A stretch of DNA of 64,000 bases from contig PQWQ01000002.1 in assembly GCA_002943765.1 (NCBI GenBank), positions 2,480,001 through 2,544,000 of the forward strand, given 5' to 3'. Positions 62,694 through 64,000 of this stretch are shown here, piece after piece. The notes below the pieces were generated by a model. That model did no database searches. It was not told the DNA's origin and was given only the letters and a program-made list of their open reading frames with translations. A program made the position numbers and the translations under genes. The DNA is from Psoroptes ovis (taxonomy: Eukaryota > Arthropoda > Arachnida > Sarcoptiformes > Psoroptidae). Position 1 is the first letter of the stretch. Every line of letters starts with the position of its first letter.

Positions 62694-64000
62694 TGCATCA
62701 AATAATTTTTATGTAATTTCTTATTATTTTTTTAAAATATCGATGATACAGTTAAAAATGACTTTAAAGATTAAAGTTTAATCTACTGAAAACAAATAAA
62801 TCAATAGATAATTAGTTTTTTTAAATTTTCATAAGTAAAATTCGATATTTTTGAATTGGGATTGATAATCAGATATCAATATATCAATAGTAATCACCAA
62901 AGTATAAAGCAGGGAAGATCAGAAAGTTGTGTAATTAAATGAACCCATCGAAATAGAAAACAATTGAAATTATTGTAATGAGAAAAATAAAAAATACGCA
63001 CTGAATTGAGTATTCAAATTTTAAATATAATTATTCCTGGAATTCAATTACTTATTATATAAAACACAAACAGATTATGTATGATACACACAAATATTGA
63101 TTAAAAGCCAATCACACCGATATATTCTCAAAATAATTATCAAATATAAACACAGATGATAAATTATTTCTAAAATAATTACGATTTAATATTTTTAAAA
63201 TATTCGATGTTCTTTATTATTGTTGCTTATGATTGTTAATGAAATACCTACGTAAATATTTAAAATAACAAAAAACAAGAATTTTTGATTCAATTAAAAA
63301 AGAAAATCCACAGAATAATTTTCAATTATTCAAAAATTAATCTTGCTAATACAATAAACAAATACACGTTATGATGAAACAAATTGAAACAATTCATACA
63401 CAAATATTATTACAACACTTTTCTAGTTAATAATTTAGATGAATTTTTGATTAAAAATTTCAAAAATTGATAAAAAAATTCACCAAATATTGTGTAAAAT
63501 CCCACAAACACAAATTTTTATAAAAATTTATTCTTTAAATTATTGTTTATTATTGTTTTTAATGGTTACCAACAATAATCAAGAATCGATAAATAAATAT
63601 ATCTTTTTCATTTATTGATTCTATCGTTTATTTGATTAAAAAGAAAAAACCCTACCAAAAAAAAAATTAGGTCCAATTTTTTTTCTAAAACAAATTGTAA
63701 AGTCACACATACACAGTTAGCGGTGAAATATACTACAAAACACACACATACACACTTTTACGCAAAACAAAACATTGAATTCAAAGCAAAGAAATAAAAA
63801 AAAATGAAAAAAATACGACATTAAAATGTTACAGCCACACACACATATACACCAAATTATCATTGAAATAAATGGAAAAAATTAAACGAATATTTTTTTT
63901 TTTTTTGTTTATTTTTTATGTCTTCCTTCGTGTATTTTTTTCAGTGTTGCAACAATAACAATTCCAATACAAAACACAGAAAAAAAATACTCAAAATTTG
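62694..64000. other. Upstream region of the YTHDF gene, to window end
   Basis: 1.3 kb of AT-rich sequence with A/T homopolymers (for example the T run near 63893-63906) and CA-rich stretches near 63740 and 63838. It probably holds the YTHDF promoter and 5' leader. No coding frame was recognised. Confidence 0.6.

Noticed and set aside
1..64000. tRNA genes, rRNA genes and CRISPR arrays
   Set aside because: Scanning for the tRNA B-box (GGTTCRANNCC) and for regularly spaced repeats gave only matches inside coding exons or none; a covariance-model search would be needed to be certain for tRNAs.

Overview
The window is nuclear DNA of an animal, most likely an arthropod. Genes are split by very short introns (mostly 55-90 bp) with GT..AG ends, DNA is strongly AT-rich, and predicted proteins carry long Asn, Gln, Asp and Ser tracts. 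The orthologue set (a cornichon, an ECT2/Pebble RhoGEF, a CNG-like channel, a trehalose-type sugar transporter) fits an arthropod. Compact introns with this base composition resemble acariform mites such as the dust or mange mites; that species-level guess is inference.

Layout, left to right. 2-1059 (+): 3' part of a zinc transporter (SLC30A/ZnT). 1060-8485: long gene-free AT-rich gap. 8486-11855 (+): RNF19-type RBR ubiquitin ligase. 12832-14945 (+): phosphoglucomutase-2. 15373-18020 (-): gamma-syntrophin. 21451-23798 (-): cytosolic cysteinyl-tRNA synthetase. 24501-26072 (+): sugar transporter. 26414-27116 (+): cornichon. 27378-30040 (-): mixed-lineage kinase. 31026-34465 (+): BMS1 ribosome-biogenesis GTPase. 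34727-38723 (-): cyclic-nucleotide-gated channel subunit. 43515-50665 (-): complete LTR retroelement with an envelope gene. 51802-55714 (-): ECT2/Pebble RhoGEF. 60391-62693 (-): YTHDF m6A reader. The genes are ordinary single-copy housekeeping or signalling genes with no operon-like logic. Several pairs are convergent with short or overlapping 3' ends (PGM2/syntrophin, cornichon/MLK, BMS1/CNG), and two pairs are divergent and may share promoters (CARS/sugar transporter, MLK/BMS1).

The most unusual object is the 7.15 kb retroelement. It has nearly identical ~455 bp LTRs, a 5 bp target-site duplication (AATAT), a polypurine tract, and one uninterrupted 2,043-codon frame. That frame holds Gag with three zinc knuckles, protease, a Ty3/gypsy-like reverse transcriptase, RNase H and integrase, and then a class-I-like envelope with a basic cleavage site and a membrane anchor. 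The Gag resembles the BEL/Pao (DUF1759) type while the Pol is Ty3/gypsy-like, and there is almost no leader and no canonical tRNA primer site.

Gene models were built by hand from open frames plus splice signals whose phases agree across each junction. One MLK junction stays ambiguous. Untranslated exons and true transcript ends cannot be seen.
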